Origin: RGUW01 sp049421025
GTDB lineage: Bacteria; Cyanobacteriota; Cyanobacteriia; PCC-6307; Cyanobiaceae
NCBI GenBank assembly: GCA_049421025.1
Contig: JBMSMG010000051.1
Location: 1-12,564, forward strand
Direction: 5' to 3'
Length of the DNA: 12,564 nt
The notes under the pieces were generated by a model. The model did not search any database, was not told the DNA's origin, and worked only from the letters and a program-made list of their open reading frames with translations. Positions 1-6,150 of this stretch are shown in pieces. The position numbers and the translations under genes are program-made. Positions within the stretch are counted from its first letter, which is position 1, and each line of letters opens with the position of its first letter.

Positions 1-1396
1 GCAGGTTCAGCACCATGCCGTAGCTGGGGGTGAACTGGCTCACCAGCGGATCGGCCGGGGCGGTCGCCAGCTGGCCCGCCTCACGCACCCCCTCAAAACG
101 GCTTTGCACAGTGACCACATAACCCTGCACATCAAGCCCGCGGCGGCCGGCGCGGCCCGCCATCTGTAGAAACTCGCTGCCCATGAGCGGCCGGTGGCCC
201 CGCTCGGTGCGCTTGGAGAGCGCCGAGATCACCGTGGTGCGGGCGGGCATGTTGATGCCAGCAGCCAGGGTCTCGGTGGCAAACACCACCTTGATCAGAC
301 CCTGCTGAAACAGCTCTTCGATCAGCTCCTTCCAAGCCGGCAGCACACCGGCGTGGTGGGCGGCAATGCCCCGCAGCAAGGCATCGGCATGGCCCCCCTC
401 GCGCACAGCTTCAGGCGTGGCCGCCACAAAGGCGCTTAGCCGGGCCTGAATACGGGCCTGCTCGTCGGGGTTGACCAGGCACACCTTGCCCAGATCACGC
501 ACCCCTTTGTCGCAGCCGCGGCGGCTGAAGATGAAATAGATCGCCGGCAGCATCTGCCGCTCGGCCATCTGCGCCACCACAAAACCCAATGGCGGCGCCT
601 CGGGCTGGGGCGGCTTGGGGGTTTTGGGCCCTTTGCGGCGGTTGCCCTTGGGGGCGCGCCACACCTTGCAGTTGGGGTGCAGCCCGGTGCCCTCGTCGTT
701 GAGCAGCGGATGCAGGCCTTTGGCGCTGCAAAAGCTGAAGGCCAGCGGCACCGGCCGGTGATCACTCAGCACCAGACGGGTGGGCCCATGCACCCGCTCG
801 ATCCAGTCGGTGAGCTGGCCGGCATTGGCAACGGTGGCCGAGAGCGCCACCAGCTGCACCGCCGGCGGGCAGTGAATGATCGATTCCTCCCAGACGGTGC
901 CGCGCTGGGAATCGTTCATGTAGTGGCACTCGTCGAGCACCACCGCCTCGACATCGGCCAACGGGTCGTTGTCGGGGTGGTCGATCTCCGCATACAGCAT
1001 GTTGCGGAAGATCTCGGTGGTCATCACCACGATGCGGGCCTCGCGGTTGAGGCTCAGATCACCGGTGAGCAGGCCCACATTGTCGGCACCGAACTGCTCT
1101 CTGAAGTCGCGCAGCTTCTGGTTCGAAAGCGCCTTGAGCGGTGTGGTGTAGAAGACCTTCTGGCCGTGGGCCAGGGCGCGGTGAATGGCGTACTCGCCCA
1201 CCAGGGTCTTGCCGCTGCCGGTGGGGGCGCTAACCACGACCGAATGGCCCTGGTTCAGCGCATCGATGGCTTCAAGCTGAAAGCCATCGAGGGGGAAAGG
1301 GAAAAGCGTTGCAAGCGGAGGCACGCCGCCGGTTCCCTCAGGCTGAGCCTCAGAACGCTGGGGATCGATGGCCGATGAGCGCGCGACGGTGAGCAA
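1..1396 (-). CDS. SKI2-like DExH-box RNA helicase (3' end beyond left edge)
   Basis: The N-terminal 465 codons or so of a superfamily 2 helicase of the SKI2/MTR4-like group, an ATP-dependent RNA unwinding enzyme. Motifs seen on the minus strand, in order: a Q-motif-like FPLDGFQLEAID segment, Walker A APTGSGKT, TTPLKALSNQ (motif Ia), LDECHYM (motif II, DExH type), SATVAN (motif III), then after a Pro/Lys-rich linker IYFIFSRRGCD, HHAGVLP, ATETLAAGINMP and QMAGRAGRRG (motifs IV-VI). The C-terminal region is off the window. A TAG stop lies in frame upstream of codon TTG at 1396, so the start is TTG 1396 or GTG 1324. The GTG gives MPPLATLFPFPLD, close to the usual distance before the FPLD motif. 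The gene diverges from bioF. Chloroplast ISE2 is a related protein by family knowledge. The helicase family is certain; the exact RNA substrate is not. Confidence 0.93.
   Translation of the reverse strand, partial: MLTVARSSAIDPQRSEAQPEGTGGVPPLATLFPFPLDGFQLEAIDALNQGHSVVVSAPTGSGKTLVGEYAIHRALAHGQKVFYTTPLKALSNQKLRDFREQFGADNVGLLTGDLSLNREARIVVMTTEIFRNMLYAEIDHPDNDPLADVEAVVLDECHYMNDSQRGTVWEESIIHCPPAVQLVALSATVANAGQLTDWIERVHGPTRLVLSDHRPVPLAFSFCSAKGLHPLLNDEGTGLHPNCKVWRAPKGNRRKGPKTPKPPQPEAPPLGFVVAQMAERQMLPAIYFIFSRRGCDKGVRDLGKVCLVNPDEQARIQARLSAFVAATPEAVREGGHADALLRGIAAHHAGVLPAWKELIEELFQQGLIKVVFATETLAAGINMPARTTVISALSKRTERGHRPLMGSEFLQMAGRAGRRGLDVQGYVVTVQSRFEGVREAGQLATAPADPLVSQFTPSYGMVLNL
1263..1290. repeat. 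10-bp inverted repeat in the helicase 5' coding region
   Basis: TCGATGGCTT (1263-1272) and AAGCCATCGA (1281-1290) are perfect inverted copies separated by the 8 bases CAAGCTGA. In the helicase mRNA this could form a 10-bp stem about 30 bases after the GTG start or 100 bases after the TTG start. It encodes the conserved DGFQLEAID segment, so protein constraint may explain it. Confidence 0.5.
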
Positions 1397-1472
1397 ACCG
1401 CTTCTGCAGCAATCCTATTGGCCAGATCAACAGGCCAGCGCTCCTGCACCCTGTTGCACCAAACTGAGCCCC

Positions 1473-2699
1473 ATGGGCCTGCCAAACCGTCAGGACAGCG
1501 AAGCCGCTCTGCAGCCTTGGCAGCAGGCCCTCGCGCGCGCGGCCGCAGCGGTCCCTGAGGCCAACAGGCGCCGGCTGCGCAGCTTCTGCCCAGGGGAGAG
1601 CTGCCAGCTCAAACCCCAACAGCCAGAGCTCCAAGAGGATTCAGCAGAAGCCCTGCTGGATTTGAGCAGCAATGACTATTTGGGCCTAAGCGGCCACCCG
1701 GCGATCCTCGCCGCGGCCCAACAAGAGCTGAGCAGCAGCGGCCTCGGTGCCGGCGCCTCGCGGCTGGTCAGCGGCACCCGGGCCATACACGTCAGGCTCG
1801 AAACAATGCTCGCCGCTTGGCTTGGCCGTGAGCGCGCTTTGCTGTTTCCCAGCGGCTTTCAAGCCAACATTGCCGCAGTCAGCGCTCTGGCTGATCGCCA
1901 TAGCCTGGTGCTGGCCGATCGCTTGATCCACCATTCGCTGCTGGCCGGGGTGCGTTGCAGTGGAGCGCGTCTGCAGCGCTTTGCCCACAACGATCTGGGC
2001 GATCTCGAACGCCGCCTCAACACGGCCCGCGGCGCCAAGGCCAACCAGCGCCTGGTGGTGCTCAGCGAGAGTCTGTTTTCGATGGAAGGCACCAGTCCCG
2101 ATACCCCAGCGCTGGTGGCTCTGTGTGAGCGCTATGGGGCAGCCCTTGTGCTCGATGAGGCCCACGCCCTTGGGGTGATGGGCAGCGGCGGCAGGGGCTT
2201 GGGCTTCGGCCAGCCGGGCATCGCCCTGATCAGCGGCACCTTCGGCAAGGCGCTGGGCAGCGGCGGGGCCTTTCTGACAGGCGATGCCGCAACCATCGAA
2301 TGGCTGCTGCAGAGCAGCGGCGCCTTCCGCTACACCACAGCCCTGGCACCAGTTCTGGCTGCTGGTGCAGCGGCGGCGCTGAACTGGATTCAGCAGCAAC
2401 AGAACAGCGGACAGGATCCAGCATTGGTGCTGCAACAGCGCGCCGCACGCTGGCGGCAGGCGATCGCCGCAGCGGGCTGGCCCAAGCCAGCTGGCACAGG
2501 GCCCGTTCTGCCGTTGCTGGTGGGTAGCGAGCAGCGGGCGCTCGAGTTGCAACAACGGCTCGAGCTCCAGGGTCTGCTGTGTGTGGCCATCCGCCCGCCC
2601 ACCGTGCCCAAGGGCAGCGCCCGCCTCAGAATCGTGCTGCGCCACGACTTGCCAGCCGGCAGCTTGAGCCGCCTGCTTGGCGCCCTGGGGGCCCCATGA
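1473..2699 (+). CDS. bioF: 8-amino-7-oxononanoate synthase (KAPA synthase)
   Basis: A PLP-dependent enzyme of the alpha-oxoamine synthase family that joins pimeloyl thioester to L-alanine to give KAPA, the first step of biotin ring assembly, in the cytoplasm. With the start used here it has 408 residues. Visible signatures are SNDYLGL (65-71), SGFQANIAA (127-135), FAHND, ESLFSMEGTSPD (199-210), LDEAHALG (D228 and H231, which contact the PLP ring) and SGTFGKALGSGG, where K259 is the expected Schiff-base lysine. The frame stays open upstream to ATG 1368 and GTG 1389, but those starts overlap the divergent helicase and add residues not usual in the family, so ATG 1473 is preferred. No strong Shine-Dalgarno precedes it. 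The stop overlaps the next gene by ATGA, which suggests translational coupling. Function is secure; the start is the weak point. Confidence 0.95.
   Translation: MGLPNRQDSEAALQPWQQALARAAAAVPEANRRRLRSFCPGESCQLKPQQPELQEDSAEALLDLSSNDYLGLSGHPAILAAAQQELSSSGLGAGASRLVSGTRAIHVRLETMLAAWLGRERALLFPSGFQANIAAVSALADRHSLVLADRLIHHSLLAGVRCSGARLQRFAHNDLGDLERRLNTARGAKANQRLVVLSESLFSMEGTSPDTPALVALCERYGAALVLDEAHALGVMGSGGRGLGFGQPGIALISGTFGKALGSGGAFLTGDAATIEWLLQSSGAFRYTTALAPVLAAGAAAALNWIQQQQNSGQDPALVLQQRAARWRQAIAAAGWPKPAGTGPVLPLLVGSEQRALELQQRLELQGLLCVAIRPPTVPKGSARLRIVLRHDLPAGSLSRLLGALGAP
2460..2467. repeat. HIP1 octamer GCGATCGC
   Basis: A single copy of the cyanobacterial highly iterated palindrome, here in the extended form GGCGATCGCC (2459-2468), inside bioF. 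I found no other exact copy by eye. HIP1 is abundant in many freshwater cyanobacteria and rare in marine picocyanobacteria, so the low count weakly supports the latter group. Confidence 0.6.
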
Positions 2700-3397
2700 G
2701 CAATCCTGTTCAGCTGATTGCAATGCATGGGTGGTGCGGCGACAGCCGCAGTTGGGATCCATGGCTGCCCAGCTGGCAGCAACAGGGCTGGACATGCAGC
2801 TGCGGTGAACGGGGCTATGGCCGGCTACCGCCACAGCAACCCACCTGGGGGACCACCGCTGGCACAAAAGTGGTCATTGCCCATTCGCTGGGCCCCCATC
2901 TGCTGAGGCCAGAGGTTTTGGCCGAGGCCGATGCGGTGGTGTTGCTGACCAGCTTTGCCCGCTTTGTTCCTGAAGGTCGCGCGGGGCGCAGCGTCGCGGC
3001 CGCCCTAGGCGGCATGGCCGCCCAGTTGCGCGGCCCAGAACCCGAACGCATGCTCAAGAGCTTCCTTGTGCAGGTGGCCGCACCCGCGCCGGCCGATCTG
3101 TTGCAAGCCTCTCCAGCCGCTGAACCGCTGAGCGCAGCGGGGCTGGAGCTGCTCCAGCAGGACCTGGAGCTGATCGCCCAGAGCACCTCGCTGCCTGCTG
3201 GATTTCCCCCGCAAGCCAAGGTGCTGCTGCTTGAAGCTGGCTCTGACCAGATCGTGGACCCAGCAGCACGGCAGGAGCTGCAGCGCGCCTTGCCACGGGC
3301 CGATGTGCTCAGCTTCAGCGCTGCCGGCCATGGCCTGATCGGCACACCAACCATCGCGATGGTGAACGCCTGGATTGCCGCTCTCCTGCAGTCATGA
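2696..3397 (+). CDS. bioK: Alpha/beta hydrolase, candidate BioK-type pimeloyl-ACP methyl ester esterase
   Basis: A 233-residue alpha/beta hydrolase placed between bioF and bioC. The expected role is to cleave the methyl ester of pimeloyl-ACP methyl ester, ending fatty-acid-style elongation and releasing pimeloyl-ACP for BioF. Sequence support: an oxyanion-type HGW near the N terminus (11-13), nucleophile S64 in AHSLG, D184 in AGSDQIVDP and H212 in AAGHGLIG, a complete Ser-Asp-His triad in the correct order. The nucleophile elbow has Ala where GxSxG has its first Gly. ATG 2696 overlaps the bioF stop (ATGA), and the 3' end overlaps bioC in the same way, so it belongs to the pathway by context. 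BioK is the esterase type known from Synechococcus and Prochlorococcus; BioH and BioG are alternatives in other bacteria. The hydrolase call is certain; BioK is inferred from lineage and position. Confidence 0.75.
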   Translation: MSNPVQLIAMHGWCGDSRSWDPWLPSWQQQGWTCSCGERGYGRLPPQQPTWGTTAGTKVVIAHSLGPHLLRPEVLAEADAVVLLTSFARFVPEGRAGRSVAAALGGMAAQLRGPEPERMLKSFLVQVAAPAPADLLQASPAAEPLSAAGLELLQQDLELIAQSTSLPAGFPPQAKVLLLEAGSDQIVDPAARQELQRALPRADVLSFSAAGHGLIGTPTIAMVNAWIAALLQS

Positions 3398-4161
3398 CGC
3401 AACGAGCAGCGGCGATCTGCAGCCACTTCAGCCGCCAGGCTGAGCAGTACCAACAGCACGCTGGTCTGCAGCGCGCCATGGCCTGGCGGCTGGCACACCG
3501 CATCGCGACGCTGCCGGTGCCTGCAGGGCCCATGGCCGATCTGGGGGCCGGCAGCGGCTTGGTCGGGCAGGCCTTGCAACAACTGGCCCCGCAGCATCAG
3601 CTGCTGCAACTCGATGGCAGCGCCGCCCTGCTGCAACACAATCCACTGGCTGCATCCACCACAGAACGATTGGTGTGGGATCTCAATGCCGGACTGCCGG
3701 CCTGCCTGCAGGGCAGCGCCCTTTTGACCAGCAGCTTCGGGTTGCACTGGCTCAGCCGGCCCACAGAAGCTCTCAAGCAGTGGGCAACGGCGCTGGCGCC
3801 AGGGGGCTGGCTGGTCGTAGCTGTACCCGTTGCCGGCAGTTTTAAGCAATGGCACCAGGCGGCCTGCCGCGCCGAGGTGCCATGCACCGCCTGGCCGTTG
3901 CCCGCTGCCACTGAGCTGCTGCAGGCGGTCAGCAGCGTGCTTGCGCTCAAGCACCACCAAGAGATGCAGTTCAGCCGCCGCTACGGCCCGGGCGGACGCG
4001 CCTTTTTCAGACAACTGCAGCAGCTGGGGGCCGGCTACAGCGACCACCCCCCGTTGCGCCCCAGCCAATGGCGACAGCTGCTCAACCACTGGCCTGCCGA
4101 TGAGCAGGTCAGTTGGCGCATCTTGATGCTGATGGCGCAACGGCCAGCCGAACAACGCTGA
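3394..4161 (+). CDS. bioC: Malonyl-ACP O-methyltransferase
   Basis: An S-adenosylmethionine-dependent methyltransferase, 255 residues, that methylates the free carboxyl of malonyl-ACP so that the fatty acid synthase can build the pimelate chain. The N-terminal segment (HFSRQAEQYQQHAGLQRAMA) has the BioC pattern of regularly spaced aromatic and Gln/Ala residues. Motif I is ADLGAGSGLVG (48-58), followed by an acidic residue in LLQLDGS. The stretch FGLHWLSRP, then LAPGGWLVVAVPVAGSFKQWHQA, matches the family pattern of a tryptophan-containing motif followed by GG and a GSxxxxHQA segment. It starts on the ATGA overlap with the upstream esterase gene and stops 3 bases before bioD. I see nothing truncated or shifted. 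Confidence 0.92.
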   Translation: MTQRAAAICSHFSRQAEQYQQHAGLQRAMAWRLAHRIATLPVPAGPMADLGAGSGLVGQALQQLAPQHQLLQLDGSAALLQHNPLAASTTERLVWDLNAGLPACLQGSALLTSSFGLHWLSRPTEALKQWATALAPGGWLVVAVPVAGSFKQWHQAACRAEVPCTAWPLPAATELLQAVSSVLALKHHQEMQFSRRYGPGGRAFFRQLQQLGAGYSDHPPLRPSQWRQLLNHWPADEQVSWRILMLMAQRPAEQR

Positions 4162-4164
4162 ACC

Positions 4165-4833
4165 ATGACTGACCCCCTGCAGCTCGTGGTGTGCGGCACC
4201 GACACCGATGTCGGCAAAACCGTGATCAGCGCCTGGCTGGTGCAGGGCCTGCAGGCCCACTACTGGAAACCCGTGCAAAGCGGGCTTGCAGACGGCAGCG
4301 ACAGCAACCGGGTGCAGCAGCTTCTCGATCTTCCGGCTGAGCGGGTGCTGGATGAGGCCTACCGGCTCACAGCACCGGTTTCGCCGCACTGGGCTGCCGA
4401 GCAAGACGGGGTCACGATCGAACCTGAGCGCCTCGAGCTCCCCAACTGCGCTGGCCCCTTGATCGTTGAGACCGCAGGCGGACTGCTGGTACCGCTCAGG
4501 CGCGACTGGCTGCAGATCGAGCAATTGCAACGCTGGGGGTTGCCGGTGCTGCTGGTGGGCCGCAGCGGTCTTGGCACGCTCAACCATTGCCTGCTGTCGC
4601 TTGAAGCCCTTCAGCGGCGACAGATTCCAGTGCTGGGTCTTGTACTCAATGGCCCGCCGCATCCCGACAACCCTCACACCCTCGAGGCGATGGCAGGGGT
4701 GCCGGTTGTGGCCCAGCTACCGCTCTTACAACCCCTGAGCGCCGCTGCTCTGGCGCAGCAATGGCAGCAGCAGCAACCCGATGTTGTCCTGCGGCAGCGG
4801 CTCTTAGCCTTGAGGCAGTCTCAGCGTTGCTGA
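4165..4833 (+). CDS. bioD: Dethiobiotin synthetase
   Basis: An ATP-dependent carboxylase that closes the ureido ring of DAPA with CO2 to give dethiobiotin, 222 residues, cytoplasmic. The P-loop GTDTDVGKT spans residues 11-19. KPVQSG follows at 35-40 with an acidic DGSDSNRV segment after it, APVSPHWAAE is the substrate-side motif, and ETAGGLLVPL (102-111) is the second phosphate and metal site. All are in the usual order and spacing. The gene lies 3 bases after bioC. Its TGA stop overlaps the ATG of a 51-codon ORF (TGATG). bioA, the gene acting just before it in the pathway, is not next to it. Confidence 0.96.
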   Translation: MTDPLQLVVCGTDTDVGKTVISAWLVQGLQAHYWKPVQSGLADGSDSNRVQQLLDLPAERVLDEAYRLTAPVSPHWAAEQDGVTIEPERLELPNCAGPLIVETAGGLLVPLRRDWLQIEQLQRWGLPVLLVGRSGLGTLNHCLLSLEALQRRQIPVLGLVLNGPPHPDNPHTLEAMAGVPVVAQLPLLQPLSAAALAQQWQQQQPDVVLRQRLLALRQSQRC

Positions 4834-4988
4834 TGCAGAAACGTCACAGCGCCATCAGCCTGGTGGTGCTTGTTCTGTGCGGAGCGATTTTGGTGCTGTT
4901 CACCGACTTCGAGCTGTCGGTGGTGCGCTGGCTCAACTGCGGGCCCTGGTCAGACCAGGCGGAACGGCGCAGCGAGATCTGCCGCTGA
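4833..4988 (+). CDS. Small single-helix membrane protein, translationally coupled to bioD
   Basis: A 51-residue ORF that I do not recognise. It has a basic N terminus (MQKRH), one strongly hydrophobic helix at about residues 7-24, and a polar tail holding two cysteines, C36 in LNCGPW and C50 in EICR. The positive-inside rule puts the N terminus in the cytoplasm and the cysteines in the periplasm, where they could form a disulfide; that is inference. The start codon overlaps the bioD stop as TGATG, the layout expected for coupled translation, so it is probably the last cistron of the biotin operon. It ends 9 bases before the stop of the convergent gene on the other strand. A function in biotin metabolism is not shown; it could simply be a co-transcribed small membrane protein. 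Confidence 0.62.
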   Translation: MQKRHSAISLVVLVLCGAILVLFTDFELSVVRWLNCGPWSDQAERRSEICR

Positions 4989-4997
4989 TGGCGGTGA

Positions 4998-5261
4998 TCA
5001 AGATTCGCTGAGGCCCTTGATAGGGCAGTGGCCCGACAACCGCGCAGCGTGCAACTTCGCCGTGGCCAGTGGCCAACCCTGACGCAGCTGATCGTGCACC
5101 AACTCGATCTGGGAGGGGTGCCAGCCTTGCCGCTCCAGCTGCACGCGAATCGCCTGCCACTGCCCTTCGGCAAAAATTTCGCCAGGTCCCCAGGCCCGGC
5201 AACGTTCGTTGAGCGGGCGCCTCGACTCGAGCTCAGTGGCGCTGAGGAACCTCCGCGACAA
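4998..5261 (-). CDS. Small hypothetical protein
   Basis: An 87-residue minus-strand ORF of unknown function. The frame is open upstream to ATG 5315 (105 residues), but that start has no Shine-Dalgarno, whereas TTG 5261 has AGGAG 4 bases ahead, so the shorter form is preferred. The protein is soluble and rich in Trp, Gln and Arg, with segments such as ELESRRPLNER, GPGEIFAEGQW and GWHPSQIELVHDQLRQGWPLATAKL that read like real protein with predicted amphipathic helices. The competing frames read as low-complexity Arg/Ala/Pro shadows. No transmembrane segment or signal peptide is seen. It is convergent with the 51-codon ORF after bioD. Confidence 0.6.
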   Translation of the reverse strand: MSRRFLSATELESRRPLNERCRAWGPGEIFAEGQWQAIRVQLERQGWHPSQIELVHDQLRQGWPLATAKLHAARLSGHCPIKGLSES

Positions 5262-5263
5262 TG

Positions 5264-5282
5264 AGCTCCTGCCGCGGGAGCT
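5264..5282 (-). promoter_or_regulatory. Shine-Dalgarno inside a short hairpin before a TTG start
   Basis: On the minus strand, AGCTCC (5282-5277) and GGAGCT (5269-5264) are perfect inverted copies around a 7-base loop. The AGGAG Shine-Dalgarno (5270-5266) of the TTG 5261 gene forms most of the downstream arm. The stem would therefore mask the ribosome site when folded. Whether it does so in the cell is inference. Confidence 0.4.
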
Positions 5283-5398
5283 GGAATCAAAGCGACTGAA
5301 TCGAGCGGGAGCCATGGCTTGGCCCGCAAAAGCTTGCTGAACGTCACCATCATGGCAAGCCGCTGATGTTCTGTCTCAACGCGCTTGACGGCTCTGAC

Positions 5399-5698
5399 TC
5401 ATGGGCCAGCCAGGATCGCCGCCTCCACATCGGCTCTTGAGAGGCCATAAGGGAACTGGCGCACGCTCTGATGGCCGTCCTGCAACCAGCTCACGCGCAG
5501 CTCTTCGACGTCGAGCTCAACCAGAGCGCTCCACTGCGGCTGATGCAGATCCCATTGACTGGAATGGTTGGCGCGCTGACGCCCGCCAAGACTGCGCAAC
5601 CACGCTTCCAGCACCGGTAGCGGATGGTGATACAGCGGGGTTTGCGATTCCGGCATTCCGTCTTGAGGGCTCGGCTCATCGGGCCTTTGCTCACCCAT
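5399..5698 (-). CDS. DUF3143 family protein
   Basis: A 99-residue soluble protein of unknown function matching the cyanobacterial DUF3143 family as I know it. Recognisable features are the PLYHHPLPVLEAWLRSLGG segment near the N terminus, a central tryptophan-rich part (SQWDLHQPQWSALVELDVEELRVSWL), and the C-terminal YGLSRADVEAAILAGP. The ATG at 5698 lies 5 bases after the stop of the J-domain gene, so the two are almost certainly one transcript. The frame extends upstream of 5698, but that would overlap the J-domain gene and adds unrelated sequence. Its place beside a J-domain protein suggests a shared task; I know of no assigned biochemical role. Confidence 0.82.
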   Translation of the reverse strand: MGEQRPDEPSPQDGMPESQTPLYHHPLPVLEAWLRSLGGRQRANHSSQWDLHQPQWSALVELDVEELRVSWLQDGHQSVRQFPYGLSRADVEAAILAGP

Positions 5699-5703
5699 CG
5701 TGC

Positions 5704-6111
5704 TCACCTGGCCTCCAGCCACCAACTGGGCCATTGCATCAGATCGGCACCCCGCAGCCAGGCCAGACCCACCCCTAGCACCAGCGAAAACACAGCGCCC
5801 GCAAGCAACAGCAACAAGGCCAGCCACTCCCCACCCGAGAGAGGCCTGCGCACCGGATTGAGCACCTCAACCTGCCGCTGCGGCGCAACCTCCAGCTGCC
5901 GTGACGCGTCGTAGAGACGACGCTGCTGGGGATCACTCAGCACGCTGTAGGCGAGCTGAAGTTGCTCAAAGGCAAGAGCTGCCGCTGCCGGCGGCAGAGC
6001 CGTTGTGTCGGGGTGATAGCGCTTGCTGAGCCGGCGAAAGGCCTGCCGCAACTCGTCAGCACTGGCATGGTCCGGAACACCAAGCCGTTGGTAATGGCTG
6101 GGAGCGGTCAT
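5704..6111 (-). CDS. J-domain (DnaJ-like) protein with C-terminal membrane anchor
   Basis: A 135-residue co-chaperone of the type III J-protein class. It has an N-terminal J domain (about 6-70) with the invariant HPD at 33-35 in RYHPD and the helix III/IV pattern FEQLQLAYSVLSDPQQRRLYD. It lacks the Gly/Phe and zinc-finger regions of DnaJ. A hydrophobic helix at about 95-118 (LALLLLLAGAVFSLVLGVGLAWL) predicts a tail anchor with the J domain in the cytoplasm, so it would recruit an Hsp70 (DnaK) to a membrane site. It precedes the DUF3143 gene by 5 bases and diverges from rsmG with only 39 bases between start codons. The client is unknown. Confidence 0.92.
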   Translation of the reverse strand: MTAPSHYQRLGVPDHASADELRQAFRRLSKRYHPDTTALPPAAAALAFEQLQLAYSVLSDPQQRRLYDASRQLEVAPQRQVEVLNPVRRPLSGGEWLALLLLLAGAVFSLVLGVGLAWLRGADLMQWPSWWLEAR

Positions 6112-6150
6112 GGCCCTGGGGTTTGGGCGATCCTAGAAAGGAGCAGCACC
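6112..6150. promoter_or_regulatory. rsmG: 39-base divergent spacer between the J-domain gene and rsmG
   Basis: Two divergent starts lie only 39 bases apart. On the plus strand AAGGAG (6138-6143) sits 7 bases before TTG 6151, a strong Shine-Dalgarno at good spacing that fixes the rsmG start. No convincing sigma-70 hexamer pair is visible in the spacer, so at least one promoter must overlap coding sequence of the opposite gene. Confidence 0.6.

Noticed and set aside
677..1378. A 233-codon plus-strand frame opposite the helicase
   Set aside because: All SKI2-type helicase motifs are read on the other strand; this frame shows His/Gly-rich shadow sequence.
1397..1472. Possible BirA or BioR operator before bioF
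   Set aside because: I looked for the TTGTAAACC-type BirA half-sites and the TTATMKATAA BioR box and saw neither. The TGGCC(N9)GGCCA pair is too short to call.
1686..2867. A 393-codon open frame antisense to bioF
   Set aside because: It is a mirror of a well-supported PLP enzyme gene and has no recognisable motif.
2815..4677. A 620-codon open frame antisense to the esterase, bioC and bioD genes
   Set aside because: The opposite strand carries four confident biotin genes. The antisense product is low-complexity (Gln, Ala, Leu, Gly) with no domain, as expected from codon bias in GC-rich DNA.
5013..5026. GCCC-TTGATA-GGGC hairpin as a terminator for the biotin operon
   Set aside because: The stem is only 4 bp, has no T tract and lies inside the convergent gene.
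5316..5398. Inverted repeat GCTTGC / GCAAGC (5332-5337 and 5355-5360) as a terminator
   Set aside because: A 6-bp stem with a 17-base loop and no T tract; too weak to call. The rest of this short gap shows nothing clear.
5962..6150. N-terminal extension of rsmG to 5962
   Set aside because: It overlaps the J-domain gene on the other strand, and the strong Shine-Dalgarno at 6138-6143 places the start at TTG 6151.
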